A DNA stretch of 64,000 nucleotides from Ligula intestinalis (GCA_036362985.1 JAYGXS010000006.1:14656035-14720034); one strand, 5' to 3'. Counted from the stretch's first letter, positions 13,073 through 23,344 are shown. Numbers and translations: made by a program. Notes: generated from the letters alone by a model not told the origin.

Positions 13073-13416
13073 TATGTATTCCTTTCGAGTTTGACCTTCT
13101 GAAGTGCTTTTTTGTCAGGAAATCGCTATTTATTGTCATGCCTGCTTGTGAGATCTAATTTGAGTCGCGTATCATGACCCACCGACCGTCTTAAACTTGG
13201 TCACGCCACGGATCTCTGGGTATCTATGGCTTGCAAAAAATGCCCCCACCATTGTTTAGCGCCTAGGAGTGGAAGCTCTTTCCCATGATAGCGGTGGGCT
13301 TTAAAGCAAAGTCGACGGCATCGTTTAATAGACACTTCATATCCCCATTTTACTACTATCTGTAAGACGCATATGTTGAGTTTCGTTCATTTCTGCCTTT
13401 GTTTGTACTTCTTTAG

Positions 13417-13517
13417 ATCGTGACTCGCCAGCTGACCAACAGTATTAAGGAGGACGAGGTTGACGTCATTCTGGAAGCAAAGGATGGTCGAATCATGCGA
13501 AATCGAAGCGAACAATT
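13417..13517 (+). CDS. NPLOC4: NPL4 exon 3
   Basis: It starts after TACTTCTTTAG and encodes SIKEDEVDVILEAKDGRI, which matches the conserved segment VVEDEIDQYLSKQDGKIYR leading into the zinc-finger region of NPL4. It ends at donor GTAGGC in phase 2. An alternative in-frame acceptor at 13432 would remove five codons. The match to the family and the phase link to exon 4 make this secure. Confidence 0.88.
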
Positions 13518-13707
13518 GTAGGCTATAACCTAGACTGCGACCTCTTTTTTTACAAAACCGTAGCTACTTGTCCTGAGCACTTTCTATCCCATTTTGTCTT
13601 CACATCCTGCCTGATGACTCTTAGACATCAAATAGTAACTCTGAATCAGGATCCATGCTTCATGTGCGCCACTAACTGTTGCCTTTCCCGGCTTCCCCGT
13701 GTTTTAG

Positions 13708-13756
13708 TTGCCATCATCCGGAATCCGGTCAGTGTATCCACTGTGTGCCGTTGGAG
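13708..13756 (+). CDS. NPLOC4: NPL4 exon 4: first zinc knuckle
   Basis: A 49-bp microexon between CCGTGTTTTAG and GTTTGT. It encodes CHHPESGQCIHCVPLE, the zinc-binding knuckle of the NPL4 zinc-finger region (family form CRHGxxGKCVHCVPLEP). The first base completes the split codon from exon 3. It is too short to appear in any ORF scan and was found by reading between exons 3 and 5. Confidence 0.9.
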
Positions 13757-13852
13757 GTTTGTTTTATACCCCTACTTCTTAAGACCACTTTGCCCTTTTG
13801 AAAATTCTACGAAATATTCCCAACTGTCTGTTCATTTTTATCACCATTATAG

Positions 13853-13947
13853 CCCTACGATTCTGACTACCTAAGTCACTGTGATCCTCCAGTCAAATTC
13901 ATGTCCTTCCATGCCTATCTGCGCAAACTCCACGGAGGACAAAGCAA
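13853..13947 (+). CDS. NPLOC4: NPL4 exon 5
   Basis: It follows acceptor CACCATTATAG. It encodes PYDSDYLSHCDPPVKFMSF and then HAYLRKLHGGQSK, matching the strongly conserved NPL4 block PFDEDYLxHLEPPVKHMSFHAYIRKLTGG. The donor is GTGCGT, leaving phase 2, which the first base of exon 6 completes to Lys. Confidence 0.92.
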
Positions 13948-14289
13948 GTGCGTTTCTCCTTTGAGTTCTTCTCGACTTGTTCGACGGTTGACCATTTTAT
14001 GGGCTGACCACTATGTTTGCCTTCTAGTTAGGTCTTACAAGGGTGCTCAGTGTCACAATAGGGACGGAGGACGCTTGTAGCTGACCGCATTTCCAACCGG
14101 GAGTAAATTGCCCTGGACGCCCCCGGCAGACTCATAAGACTGCAAAATATCATCATTTTCGCTTAATAACTGCATGCTTGCAGCCGAAGTTTTGTTTTTC
14201 CTTTTTCTATTTGCGTGTACTCTTACTTGCTAGTCAGGCCAGTGGCATTTACGAACTCAGAGTAGGCTTAGAGGATTTTCTTCATTCTC

Positions 14290-14430
14290 GGTGATGAACG
14301 TTCACCGACTGCTAACAGAACTCACTTGTGGCGCTCTGCCTTGGGCCTCCATTTCTCGAGCCCTGATAGCAGCCGTTGTATTGCCAGCAAAGACAAAAGC
14401 CATTAGGGTAGTCATTTATGGCTTGTCATG
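14290..14430 (-). repeat. SINE tail fragment
   Basis: The stretch with GTGATGAACGTTCACCGACT and CTCACTTGTGGCGCTCTGCC repeats 11568-11700 with scattered changes. It contains only the tail part of that SINE, without the tRNA-like head. Confidence 0.5.
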
Positions 14431-14660
14431 TTTAGGTGCATATTACCGGTGTAACTTTCTGAGACCATAGAAATGGGGGTGCTGTCATTGTTTTTCTTAC
14501 TCGCATATTTCGTTCTCAAGATGGTCACCGTATCCCATAAGGCCATAACTAAAATCATTAGTTATCATTCCAAATGTTAAAAAAAGTCTGCGAGTTTCTA
14601 GTGCATGCCCGATGTAAACAGAATCCATCTAGTCATTCCTTTTAACCACCGCTAAAAATA

Positions 14661-15109
14661 CAGTAGTCGCCGGTTATTAAGCCCATGGTTAATGGGCCCA
14701 GCCGCGTATTAAGCCCAAATCAGCTTGGGACGGAATTTTACATAGCAAAATCCGCCGGCTACAAAGCCCAGTTTGCTAACAGGATGGAGTGCGATTCTCA
14801 TCTCTCTGCGTGCGCAACAGGTTACATAATTTTGGCCAGTCTCCAGTCTCTCCAAAACGACTGACACTAGACCACTTTTTAAACGTATCGCAAATAGTTT
14901 TTTTGCTTTTTTATTACGTAAAATACAGACAAACAGCATTCTTTTCTTGTATATAACCAAGCTCTACACATAATGCAGTACGTATGTATGTATAGTGCCT
15001 ATCCTGCATTTGCTAATCAATAACTAGGACTCTCCGGTTAGTGCGCCCGCTGCTTATGAAGCCCAATTTGGTCTGGGCCCGAGGTGGGCTTAATAACTGG
15101 CGACTACTG
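14661..15109. mobile_element. pogo/Tigger-like MITE, 449 bp
   Basis: It begins CAGTAGTCGCCGGTTATTAA and ends with the imperfect complement TTAATAACTGGCGACTACTG. It is bounded by TA dinucleotides at 14659-14660 and 15110-15111. Terminal inverted repeats of about 25 bp, the CAGT start and the TA target duplication are hallmarks of the pogo/Tigger branch of Tc1/mariner. The inside (including the open stretch 14709-14960 on the minus strand) encodes no transposase, so it is non-autonomous. Confidence 0.75.
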
Positions 15110-15959
15110 TAGTACCAAACTAGCATGTAGCACATTCGCTAAAATAAATCTCGCACACCATTCGGAAAGCTGCCAGTTGACGATTGAATTGGGTTCTCTG
15201 CAACCACGACCAAACCACAATTGGTGTTTCATGGTGTGGCCTTTGTAGCATTTCTAACTTATTTGAAATACGAACCCATTTTGTGATACCCCTCGAAAAG
15301 GGGCGTCACGTCGCGGCAATTATTAGGTTCAATTCCCTTTCCAGTCGGATTTATTTCGACAAGCTATTGTGTATGTGCAATAGAAGAGATCACGATCAAT
15401 TCAACGTCTACTTCCTCACTAAAGCAACTAGTCATGAGCACCATCAGTCATGGTTTGGAAGGTTTAAATCTGATGGAATAACTCGATCCTTCTCACGACT
15501 TCGGAGAAGTCAATTAAGGTGGATTACTGTCATTTCGTCATGCATTCTACAGTTACAGTCACATAACCCTTTCTCTTTATGTTGATATTTGAACATTTAA
15601 ATTCATATTTCATGTTGTATTTGCTCCTCACCGAAGACAGTTGCCCACTATTTCACAACCTACACTCGGCTCTCGGTTAGTCCACATAGGGTACTCATTC
15701 TCTAAGTTTTCAGGTATTCGGCAAAAAAAGCCCTTAATGACTGACTCCTACATTGTTCTGCCACTTTCGAAAGCAACCAATACCGCACGAATATTACATA
15801 ATGTCATCGGAATTGCCAATTTTCCTCACATCGAGAAGAAGAAGAAGACTCGATCGATGGGACAATATGTTTATTCGCCTGACGTTTCGATATCCGTCGC
15901 GGATTCAGCAAGTACTGAATTACAACAGCAACCACCCAATCAGCCACAAACGCAGTTGC

Positions 15960-16659
15960 CTAAAAACACTCTATGGGCGTGTTGAGACGCACTGCAGCGA
16001 AGAAGAAGACAAAGTTGCCGAGGTAGAATACCTCCGACGGGTGTTCAGCGAAAATGGCTACCCGCGCAACTTCGTCAACCGGTGCTTGCGCAAACGAGCT
16101 GGCCAACAAAAGCGCACCGACCCCAAGATTTGGCGTTCGATCCCTATGTCAAAACGTATCGGAAGCAGTCGGCCGCCTTCTCGCACCATTTGGAGTTGGA
16201 GTCGCACACAGGCCGAAGGCAACCATAAGGCGTCAGCTAATGAAGCCGAAAGACCCACTGCCGCGGCAAGAAACATCTGGGGTCGTCTACAGGACCTGGT
16301 GCAGTTGCGGTCAAAGCAACTATGTCGGAGAAACTGGCAGACTTCTCAGGACGCGAATTGCCGAACACGCGGCTGCAGTGCGGCGAAATGATGCCAATTC
16401 TCAAGTTGCGGCTCATTCGACGAGACCCGGCCACACCTTCAAATTTGATGAGGCCGAAATTCTCGCAAGAGGTGACAATCGGGTGAGCCGAGAACTACTT
16501 GAGTCATGGTTCACGGGCCCCCAATCCATCAACAAGTGCAACGATTTGCCCAATCCATATTCAATCCTGAGATTCAATGTGGCCAAAGCAAGGCGTCACT
16601 TGAGGAATGGGCAGGCCACCGCCTCATCGTACGCCAACACCGGGGAGCCAGACGGCTGA
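15960..16659 (+). pseudogene. Penelope-like polymerase C-terminus with GIY-YIG endonuclease
   Basis: Region 15960-16100, in one frame, encodes SENGYPRNFVNRCLRKR, typical of the segment after the reverse transcriptase in Penelope-like elements. After a frame change the open region 16054-16659 reads LAPFGVGVAHRPKATIR and then the GIY-YIG nuclease. The GIY element is the GVVY stretch, YIG is NYVGETGR, and the catalytic Arg (LLRTRIAEH) and the Glu in ELLESW are present. The frame break and the missing polymerase make it non-functional as a retroelement, although the nuclease domain itself looks intact. Confidence 0.8.
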
Positions 16660-16841
16660 GCAATCATCATGCCCGAGCTCACCGCCCGTGACGAAAGTTC
16701 AACAGGTCAGAGCCCGCGTGCTGTCCAACAAGTAATTCACGCACAAGAAGGCAATTAACCTTAATTGTCGCTGTATGTTTGCAGTAATGACTGTATCCTA
16801 TAAATACTGCAAACTTCTGCGCATGATTTACCTGTTTCTGC

Positions 16842-17238
16842 AGACTTCTCAGGCAGGGGTCGTCTACAGGATCTGGTGCAGTTGCGGTCAAAGCAACTAT
16901 GTCGGAGAAACTGGCAGACTTCTCAGGACGCGAATTGCCGAACACGCGGCTGCAGTGCGGCGAAATGATGCCAATTCTCAAGTTGCAGCTCATTCGACGA
17001 GACCCGGCCACACCTTCAAATTTGAGAGGCCGAAATTCTCGCAAGAGGTGACAATCGGGTGAACCGAGAACTACTTGAGTCATGGTTCACGAGCCCCCAA
17101 TCCATAAACAAGTGCAACGATTTGCCCGATCCATATTCAATCCTGAGATTCAATGTGGCCAAAGCAAGCCGTCACTTGAGGAATGGGCAGGCCACCGCCT
17201 CATCGTACGCCAACACCGGGGAGCCAGACGGCTGAGCA
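16842..17238 (+). pseudogene. Second, frameshifted GIY-YIG copy
   Basis: A near-identical repeat of the endonuclease lies about 575 bp downstream of the first. It starts inside a short shared string (CAGACTTCTCAGG) and continues with GVVYRIWCSCGQSNYVGETG. One base is missing in the KFDEAE region (AAATTTGAGAGG against AAATTTGATGAGG), which shifts the frame before the catalytic Glu segment. Confidence 0.8.
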
Positions 17239-17423
17239 ATCATCATACCCGAGCTCACCGCCCGTGACGAAAGTTCAACAGGTCAGAGCCCGCGTGCCGT
17301 CCAACAAGCAGTCCACGCACAAGAAGGCAATTAACGTTAATTGTCGCTGTATGCTTGCAGTAATGACTGTGTTCCTATAAATACTGCAAACGTCTGTGCA
17401 TACTTAACCTTTCTGCTACTCAT

Positions 17424-17470
17424 GTCTCTGATGACGAATCTGCGACGGATATCGAAAAGTCAGGCGAATA
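17424..17470 (+). ncRNA. Hammerhead ribozyme-like motif (Penelope terminus)
   Basis: CTGATGA (17428-17434) is followed by a hairpin built from CGAATC and GGATATCG around TGCGAC, then GAAA (17454-17457) and AGTC. This is the order of the hammerhead catalytic core: CUGAUGA, stem II, GAAA, then a GUC-type site. Hammerheads at the ends of Penelope-like elements are established. Stems I and III are short here, so the call is a candidate. Confidence 0.5.
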
Positions 17471-17621
17471 AACATATTGTACCAGCGATCGAGTCTTCTT
17501 CTTCTTCTCACTTGCTTCCTGGGACACGGATGTTCGCTTGTATTTCCTCACATCTTTATTCTCTGTAGGAAACACTTGGTACACTTTTCGCCTTGAAACT
17601 TATGTACTCTTACACTTTTAG

Positions 17622-17934
17622 AGGCAAATTCGTTCGCTTGGAAAACGTCGTCTGTACCATAAAACCCGGCTGTCCAGACCACCCGGCCTGGCCAGAGGGT
17701 ATTTGTACCAAATGTCAGCCAAAACCCATCACACTCGAAGTACAAGCCTACCGTCACGTGGATTACGTGCAATTTGAGAACGGCCAGATAATGGAGACAT
17801 TCCTGGATTATTGGCGCTCGACGGGTAACCAGCGAATCGGCGTACTTCTGGGTCGCTACATACCCTTCGATACACCCGGTGCTCCTCCGCTTTCAATTAA
17901 GGCCGTTGTATCAGCCATCTACGAACCGCCTCAG
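17622..17934 (+). CDS. NPLOC4: NPL4 exon 6: zinc finger 2 and start of MPN-like domain
   Basis: It follows acceptor TACACTTTTAG. The first base joins exon 5, then GKFVRLENVVCTIKPGC is followed by PAWPEGICTKCQPKPITL, the second zinc-binding part of the family (KIKSGCxGHxPWPxGICTKCQPSAITL). The MPN-like segment follows with YRHVDYVQFENGQIMETFLD, TGNQRIGVLLGRY and AIYEPPQ. It ends in phase 0 at GTGGGC. Confidence 0.95.
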
Positions 17935-18085
17935 GTGGGCAAAACTTCTTTCCTCGTCTATGTTTGCACCCAATTTTTTAGTATTGCCAGGGTGATTTTG
18001 GCCGATTTGGCCCATTTGTAAAGTACTCGGTGACTTCGGTGGGACGGATTTTAATTCACGACAGCAAGGGTGACTGTACCCAAGG

Positions 18086-18560
18086 GTGATTAAACTCACG
18101 TCTGCTGATGGGGCCTCGTAGTTCAGGTGGTTGGAGCGTTGACTTACGAAAGCCGCCTCCTCGCTGTCATGGGTTTCAAATTTCGCCGAGGCCGCCGATC
18201 CTTTCAGAAGGAATTATTCTAGTCTGCCGACATCCCCATTTAATAAAATGCTTCTGGTAGCCACCTAGTGGATTCTAGATAGATTGTGTAGGAAATCCTA
18301 CCTGGGCAGTCAGTTTACGATATCAGAATTGGTGGATTCCATACGCTTCTGTAGGGTAGGCGGATAGCTTCACCCAAGTGAGATTAACCTAACGGCTCCC
18401 GGTAGGGCCTCATAGCTCAGGTGGTTAAAGCGTTGATTGTTCTAAGTCCTTCCGCTTGCTGTCGTGGAATCGATCCCCACCGATGCGGCCGAATTTTTCC
18501 CAAATGGGTCAAAGAAATTCGAGTTCTCCCTTCTCCGTCTTATCCTTTCTCTCCCTCATT
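18086..18560 (+). repeat. Tandem pair of tRNA-derived SINE-like units
   Basis: Two head-to-tail units about 295 bp apart each start with a GATTAA stretch and a tRNA-like head (GGGGCCTCGTAGTTCAGGTGG at 18114, AGGGCCTCATAGCTCAGGTGG at 18404). B-box-like strings follow (GGGTTTCAAATTTCG and GTGGAATCGATCCCC). The A-box resembles TAGCTCAGNNGG of true tRNAs. The units are diverged from each other, and neither folds into a full tRNA by eye. Confidence 0.55.
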
Positions 18561-19337
18561 CATTTTTAATAGTCCATCCATCCTGACCGTTTGTGTTTTC
18601 CTCTTCTACTGTCACACATACTTTAAGTAGATACCATGACTGACCTCTGTAAGTAAGTTGAAATGACCTGGAGCGCCAAGCACCAAAAAACTACTTCTAG
18701 TGTTTGTATTCACTTGTAGTATACTTATCTTGATCCGATTACTTTTCTCTCTAAGGCATAGTCGAATTTACTATCCCTTCGGCCTCATTGTTAATTTCTC
18801 TCTGTGTACTTTTCCACCGAACCCTATCTGTTCTCAAGGGATAGAATGGTTCAATCTTTTGGATCCACCGACATTAAAGTTTCCATGAAAACCTGTTAAA
18901 CTGGTTTAGTGTTGCTTCTTACTCTGACAATCTCGCACTGTAAATGAGTAATTTTTATCGTTTTTCCAACCGAGAGCATAAAATTATCAAATCTTCATGC
19001 TTGGGTGCACTAGATTGACTGCATATTTTTCACCACCAAGTTGGTGTCGCGTCAGTATCAAACTTAAGGAAAATTGACCTAGGCTACGCAGACATCTCGT
19101 GCCCTGTTGATTGATAACATATCGCTGCCCATGCAACAAAGCTTCCTACTACCTGCCTAGCAATGCGGCTCGGCTTTGGGTTTAGGACCGGCTTATTCCA
19201 CGTCTTAAATGATGTTCTATATAACCACGGTAAAGTGGAGACTTCCTGCACGCTTTTATTGGTCAAGTCCTACTTGTATTCATCTAAAAATGTGACCTCG
19301 ACTAATTACGTGATCCTTCTCAGTGTATGCACTCCAG

Positions 19338-19347
19338 NNNNNNNNNN
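19338..19347. other. Assembly gap (10 N)
   Basis: Ten unknown bases, probably a placeholder of arbitrary length. The gap lies in the NPL4 intron where a conserved exon is expected, and the base pair just before it is AG (ATGCACTCCAG), compatible with a splice acceptor at the edge of the lost sequence. Confidence 0.95.
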
Positions 19348-21028
19348 TAACGCCAGATGCAAACATGGTGGTGATTTTTGACCCAGACATCCATATCATC
19401 TTTCAGCACGTTTTTCAACGCATTTTTCCGAGAAGGAGAGAAGGTTTTAAGGTGTTAGTATCCATATGATAGTTCTGCATACTGCATTTACTCGATTGCA
19501 TCATTCTTCACTACAGAAATTAATGCAGACGTTCCTTTTTTATTTAGATTGAATTATAGCTTTTTTAGTAACCTTTTTTTGTATGTGTATTATCATCCTA
19601 CTAAGGGCTTGGGAAGGCTGCCCTGCTGTTGTTGCCAAGTCAGGCATTTCTCCTTTCGCATCCTTATTTCGCTACCGGAATTCTCTGACCATACATCGTC
19701 CAAAAAGCGTGCTAAGCTGCGGCTCGCTCGAGAGCGGACTCAGTAGTTATTCCTACCCATTCGCTAAGCTATACCCCCCCCCCATATAGTTTGTAACGTT
19801 TTTATAAGAAACTGGCATGTTAGATCTGTGTCAAGTCACGCTTGAAGCTATTATAGGTAGTGGCCGGCAGCTATTCTTTCTTCAGGTCCACATATTCGCA
19901 GCCAGCACGTTTGTATCAAACGATGGCACCTCAGTTGAGAATATCATCCCCTTCAAACTCACATTTCTATGAGAAGTTTTGTCAATCATCATAACATTTC
20001 GTTTATTATTCTGAGCTCAACTAGCGCTCCCTTTTGCTCGTGCCAATACTTCGGGCTCGAATCTTCTTATCCGTTCCCAAATTCGTATCTGCTGCCCGAC
20101 GGAGAAGATCACTGTCTTAATGGTGTGCCAGCTTCTGTGGTGGTAAAAATGCGCTGTTTATTACTTTCGTCAGCGTTGCTCATTTATGTCTAGAGAAAGC
20201 AACCGACAGATAAGAAAGTAGATTCTGACTGCTCATAGAAGCACGTCAGTTGCGTTAATCAGAAACGTATTTGAGCAATGTTGCTAGGCTACTTCTTAGA
20301 GATTGGAAAAAAGGTCTCCTTGGGACGAGTTACCGTCGTTAGTTTCAAGAAGAGTCAATAGACGCGTGTCTACATCGTAGCCTGCTTGGTATTATAACGA
20401 CAGCGTGCCTGAGCAGGTGCTCTCGTATATTCATAATAATGTGCTAAAAAGTGCTTACTACCACGAGGAATCAAATCATCGACTTCAACTGTTTTTTTTT
20501 AATGCTGTGTGTTGCTTCTGTCTGAACTATAATCTTACTGGATTTTGATGCGAAGTCTTTTTAGCATAGAACAATGATAGTTCTGATCAAACCTCCAGCA
20601 TGAGCAGATCCTCGCACTTAGTGGATGTCTTTATGATATGTCGATCAGTTCAGTATCAAAAGAGACTGGTTGCTTGCTGTTTTATTCACTGTAATATCGG
20701 GTTGACTGTAAATTTCAGCTTTTTAATCTTCAGAGAAATTACTGACAAGTAGAATTGAACCAATGACCCTCCTCCATTTAAAGTTTTGATGTCCTGACTG
20801 TCTGTGGGTTATGTGACTTAATCGATAGATCAAGCAACTGATTTGTCGTTCGTTATCGTCCCAGGCAACTGTACTATGGGTGGTTACTCGTAACTTGCTG
20901 AGAACATTAATCGTCATAGCATTGATGAGGGGCATATTGCTCTTCTAGCTCCTGTTTACACATCTTCCGTTACGACAGGTAGCTATTTCCTTATACCCAA
21001 CTAATGTGTCTGCGCATTTTTTTCTTAG

Positions 21029-21316
21029 GACACCTTCTTCCTGAGCGCTCAGGAGTGCATCACCGCAGCCTGCCTTCAAAATTTGTTCCCCAATGTCTCC
21101 AAGTATAGCCCAGATGGACACTTTGGCTCCAAATTTGTCACCGTTGTAGTCACTGGTGGTTCCGAAAACCAGATCAGTTTCGAGGCCTACCAGGTTTCCA
21201 ATGTGGCAATGTCTCTTCAACGCGCCAACATTTTGCTGCCCACGTATGACGCGCCAGAACTGGGGTACATTCGGGACACTACCAAAGAGCAGTTCGTACC
21301 CGACGTCTTCTACTCA
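21029..21316 (+). CDS. NPLOC4: NPL4 exon 7 of those visible: MPN-like/CTD
   Basis: It starts after TTTTTTTCTTAG with DTFFLSAQECITAACLQN. SPDGHFGSKFVTVVVTGG, FEAYQVSNVAMSLQRA and YDAPELGYIRDTTKEQFVPD follow. These match the conserved NPL4 blocks (DTYFLSSEECITA, SPDGHFGSKFVT, FEGYQVSNQ, APELGYxxExxxEQYVPDVFY). It ends at GTAAGT in phase 0. The family has about 50 residues directly before this exon that are not visible in the window. Confidence 0.95.
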
Positions 21317-21893
21317 GTAAGTTTGCAAATAGCATGTATTACGTGAGGGAGTGGGGAGTATAATTTTCGGCTTCCTCCCCATGTGTGATTCGAGCCTGAG
21401 ACTATCACGTTGAGCTGAGCGCCGATGCCTGGAAGGCTGCCAACTGACGATTGCACTCAGATCTCGTAGCTAGCCCAATGTGCGTTTGTGTGGAGTGGTC
21501 GGCATGTGGTGTGAGAATCAGGCTGCAATGACTCCTTAAAGTGAGCTCTGACCCCCTCATACATGTGAGCCGCTCACAGGCCCCTCTTGTATAAAATCCT
21601 ATTGCTTATGCTTGGGGGACCAGGTCGTGTACGTAGTTCGCGCAGACGAGGTCATTGGGTACGCCGGCAGCCGTGCCTGTTACCCGCACCGGTCCACCGA
21701 CCAGCTCAGACGGTGGCTGACGTGTGGGGATGGCAATGGCGAATGCGGTCGACGGCTAATCGCAGTTTCCTTACTATAGACAATCTAACGCGTTTGAAAT
21801 TACCTTAATGCGCTTAAGGTCGTGGCCTGGAAGATTGCCGACTGGTGCGCTAACTCTGACCGTTAGGTTAGTCTTATGTGTGACGAGCGTAGT

Positions 21894-21975
21894 GATTTTG
21901 AGTCATGTTCAGCATAGTTACATCACAAAATTCGACTAAATCAAGGGAAGTTTAAATAATGTTGATCATTGTTAT
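21894..21975. repeat. 82-bp target-site duplication, left copy
   Basis: GATTTTGAGTCATGTTCAGC and the following bases to 21975 are repeated at 22964-23045 with a single visible mismatch (TTACATC against TTATATC). The two copies bracket the Penelope-like fragment exactly. Confidence 0.8.
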
Positions 21976-22039
21976 TTTACCTTCATTTTCCCCAGAAGAG
22001 GAAGAAGAAGTGGAGGCGATTCCTGGGACCTGGTTATAA

Positions 22040-22846
22040 TTAAGCTGACGTTTCGGAAACTCTCTCGTCTCCATCGTCAGAGCCATGTCCGTTTCCTGCC
22101 GATTGTCTTGAGAGAATGCGTCCTGTCTTAAGTCGGGTTTCATAACGGTGCCTCTTACGCGCGTGTAAATCGATTGGACCGATCGATTGGAGGTGGTTGT
22201 TTGAATTTCCCTCTTCCTCGCGGGCGCCTTCACGGGAATGAGTGCCACCTTTTTTACACGACTCCTGATAATTGAGACTTTCTTCCTTCGTGGGTTTATG
22301 GTCGTTTGCGTCTTTTTCGCCTTTGCGGGCGCACCCACGAGCAATTGTGCCATATCGTTTAAGAGATCCTTGTTCGTTGGCACGTTCCTCCTTTGTGGGC
22401 GTCGGCCGTCTGTCTTGTTTGCCTTCTTTTGCCTGGCCTGTTGCCCCGTTTCGGGCGGAGGTGAGCCCTGCGCGGAGCGCTTGGTAGGCCGGATGAAGGT
22501 CCATGGCTCTGTTAAGTGTGCCATTGGAGGACCAACTTTCCAAAAGTAATCTGGCCATCTTGTCATTGGCTCGGCCTACTATTCTTGCTTTTTCAAAGGC
22601 GAAGGTGTGGTTCTCCTGTTGTACATGCTCATAGACCATAGACAGTTCATTCTTGTATTTGATTGCGAGCTGATGCTCATGCAATCTTGTGCCCAGGCGC
22701 CTGCCCGTTTCACCAACATACCTTGCATTGCAATTTTGGCATGGTAAGCTGTAGACCACTGACGATTGTTCTGTCAATGGAAGCGGGTCTTTGGGCTTCA
22801 TCACTTGCTGTCTGATAGTGGATTCAGGTCTATGGGCCACACCCAT
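22040..22846 (-). pseudogene. GIY-YIG endonuclease domain of Penelope-like element
   Basis: This open region of 268 codons starts MGVAHRPESTIRQQVMKPKD. It then has the GIY element SVVYSLPCQNC, the YIG element RYVGETGRRL, the Arg in GTRLHEHQ and the catalytic Glu in LLLESW. The last 110 residues are a highly charged, low-complexity tail rich in Lys, Arg and Glu. It is the most intact endonuclease in the window, but the polymerase in front of it is missing. Confidence 0.85.
22045..22085 (-). ncRNA. Hammerhead ribozyme-like motif (Penelope terminus)
   Basis: On the minus strand CTGACGA (22080-22074) is followed by the hairpin GGAGA-CGAGAGAG-TTTCC and GAAACGTC (22054-22047). This is the hammerhead core order with a five-pair stem II and a GUC site, at the same place in the element as the motifs near 17428 and 46472. 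Confidence 0.55.
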
Positions 22847-22963
22847 CCCAAAAGGTTTAAGGATTCGCGCAGTCGCCTCTGAAACGTTTTTGATGTAGGG
22901 GATTGCGAGCCAAAATTAGGGGTCTTCTCCTTTTGACCGCTCAGGGTGCGGCTTCTTGAGGCA

Positions 22964-23045
22964 GATTTTGAGTCATGTTCAGCATAGTTATATCACAAAA
23001 TTCGACTAAATCAAGGGAAGTTTAAATAATGTTGATCATTGTTAT
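22964..23045. repeat. 82-bp target-site duplication, right copy
   Basis: Matches 21894-21975 at all but one position by eye. It sits directly at the 5' end of the minus-strand Penelope-like fragment. Confidence 0.8.
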
Positions 23046-23164
23046 GTTTAGTGGCCCTTTTACATTTATCCGAATATAAAGTTATTTTGAATGCTCTTGC
23101 TCTTTTGTCTCCCTCGAACATCTCGTACTGCCTCTCACACCAAATCTTTCTTTTCAACTCACAG

Positions 23165-23344
23165 TCAAAGGACAAGTACGGCAACACGGTGACGAAAATC
23201 GGACGTCCTCTCCCAGTGGAGTATTTACTCATCGATATGCCAGTGGCTTTCCCGATCGATCCCACTTTCACCTTCGCGCTGCAGTCCCTACCCTCAAACA
23301 AACTCTTCCCCATAGAAAATCGTCAGGAAATGGGCCAAACTCAG
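23165..23344 (+). CDS. NPLOC4: NPL4 exon 8: C-terminal domain
   Basis: It starts after TTCAACTCACAG with SKDKYGNTVTKIGRPLPVEY, then LLIDMPVAFPIDPTFTF and ENRQEMGQTQ. It matches the family blocks DKFGNxITQLARPLPVEYLIIDIxxxFPKDPxYTF and FPxENR. It begins and ends in phase 0 (donor GTAATC). Confidence 0.95.

Larger units (their letters stand above)
15826..17517 (+). mobile_element. Penelope-like retroelement, 5'-truncated, partly tandem
   Basis: This NPL4-intron insertion holds the C-terminal end of a Penelope-like polymerase with its GIY-YIG endonuclease, followed by a second partial copy of the endonuclease. The reverse transcriptase core is absent. The two ends are inverted complements: GAAGAAGAAGAAGACTCGAT and the TTTATTCGCCTGACG stretch at 15830-15900 reappear complemented at 17430-17510. 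The 3' end carries a hammerhead-like motif. A TATAAATACTGCAAAC motif follows each endonuclease copy. Confidence 0.8.
21976..22963 (-). mobile_element. Penelope-like retroelement fragment, minus strand
   Basis: The region lies between two 82-bp direct repeats and reads on the minus strand. It starts with the segment IPYIKNVSEATARILKPFG, continues through the GIY-YIG nuclease and ends in a hammerhead-like motif and the tail CCAGGAATCGCCTCCACTTC. Only the 3' part of the element is present, so it is a 5'-truncated insertion in an NPL4 intron. Confidence 0.85.

Noticed and set aside
16058..16434. Minus-strand open frames opposite the Penelope-like endonuclease
   Set aside because: They are shadows of the coding strand, which carries the GIY-YIG motifs.
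18114..18190. tRNA gene suggested by A-box and B-box-like strings
   Set aside because: The acceptor stem and arms do not close. The unit is repeated in tandem with divergence, as in a SINE.
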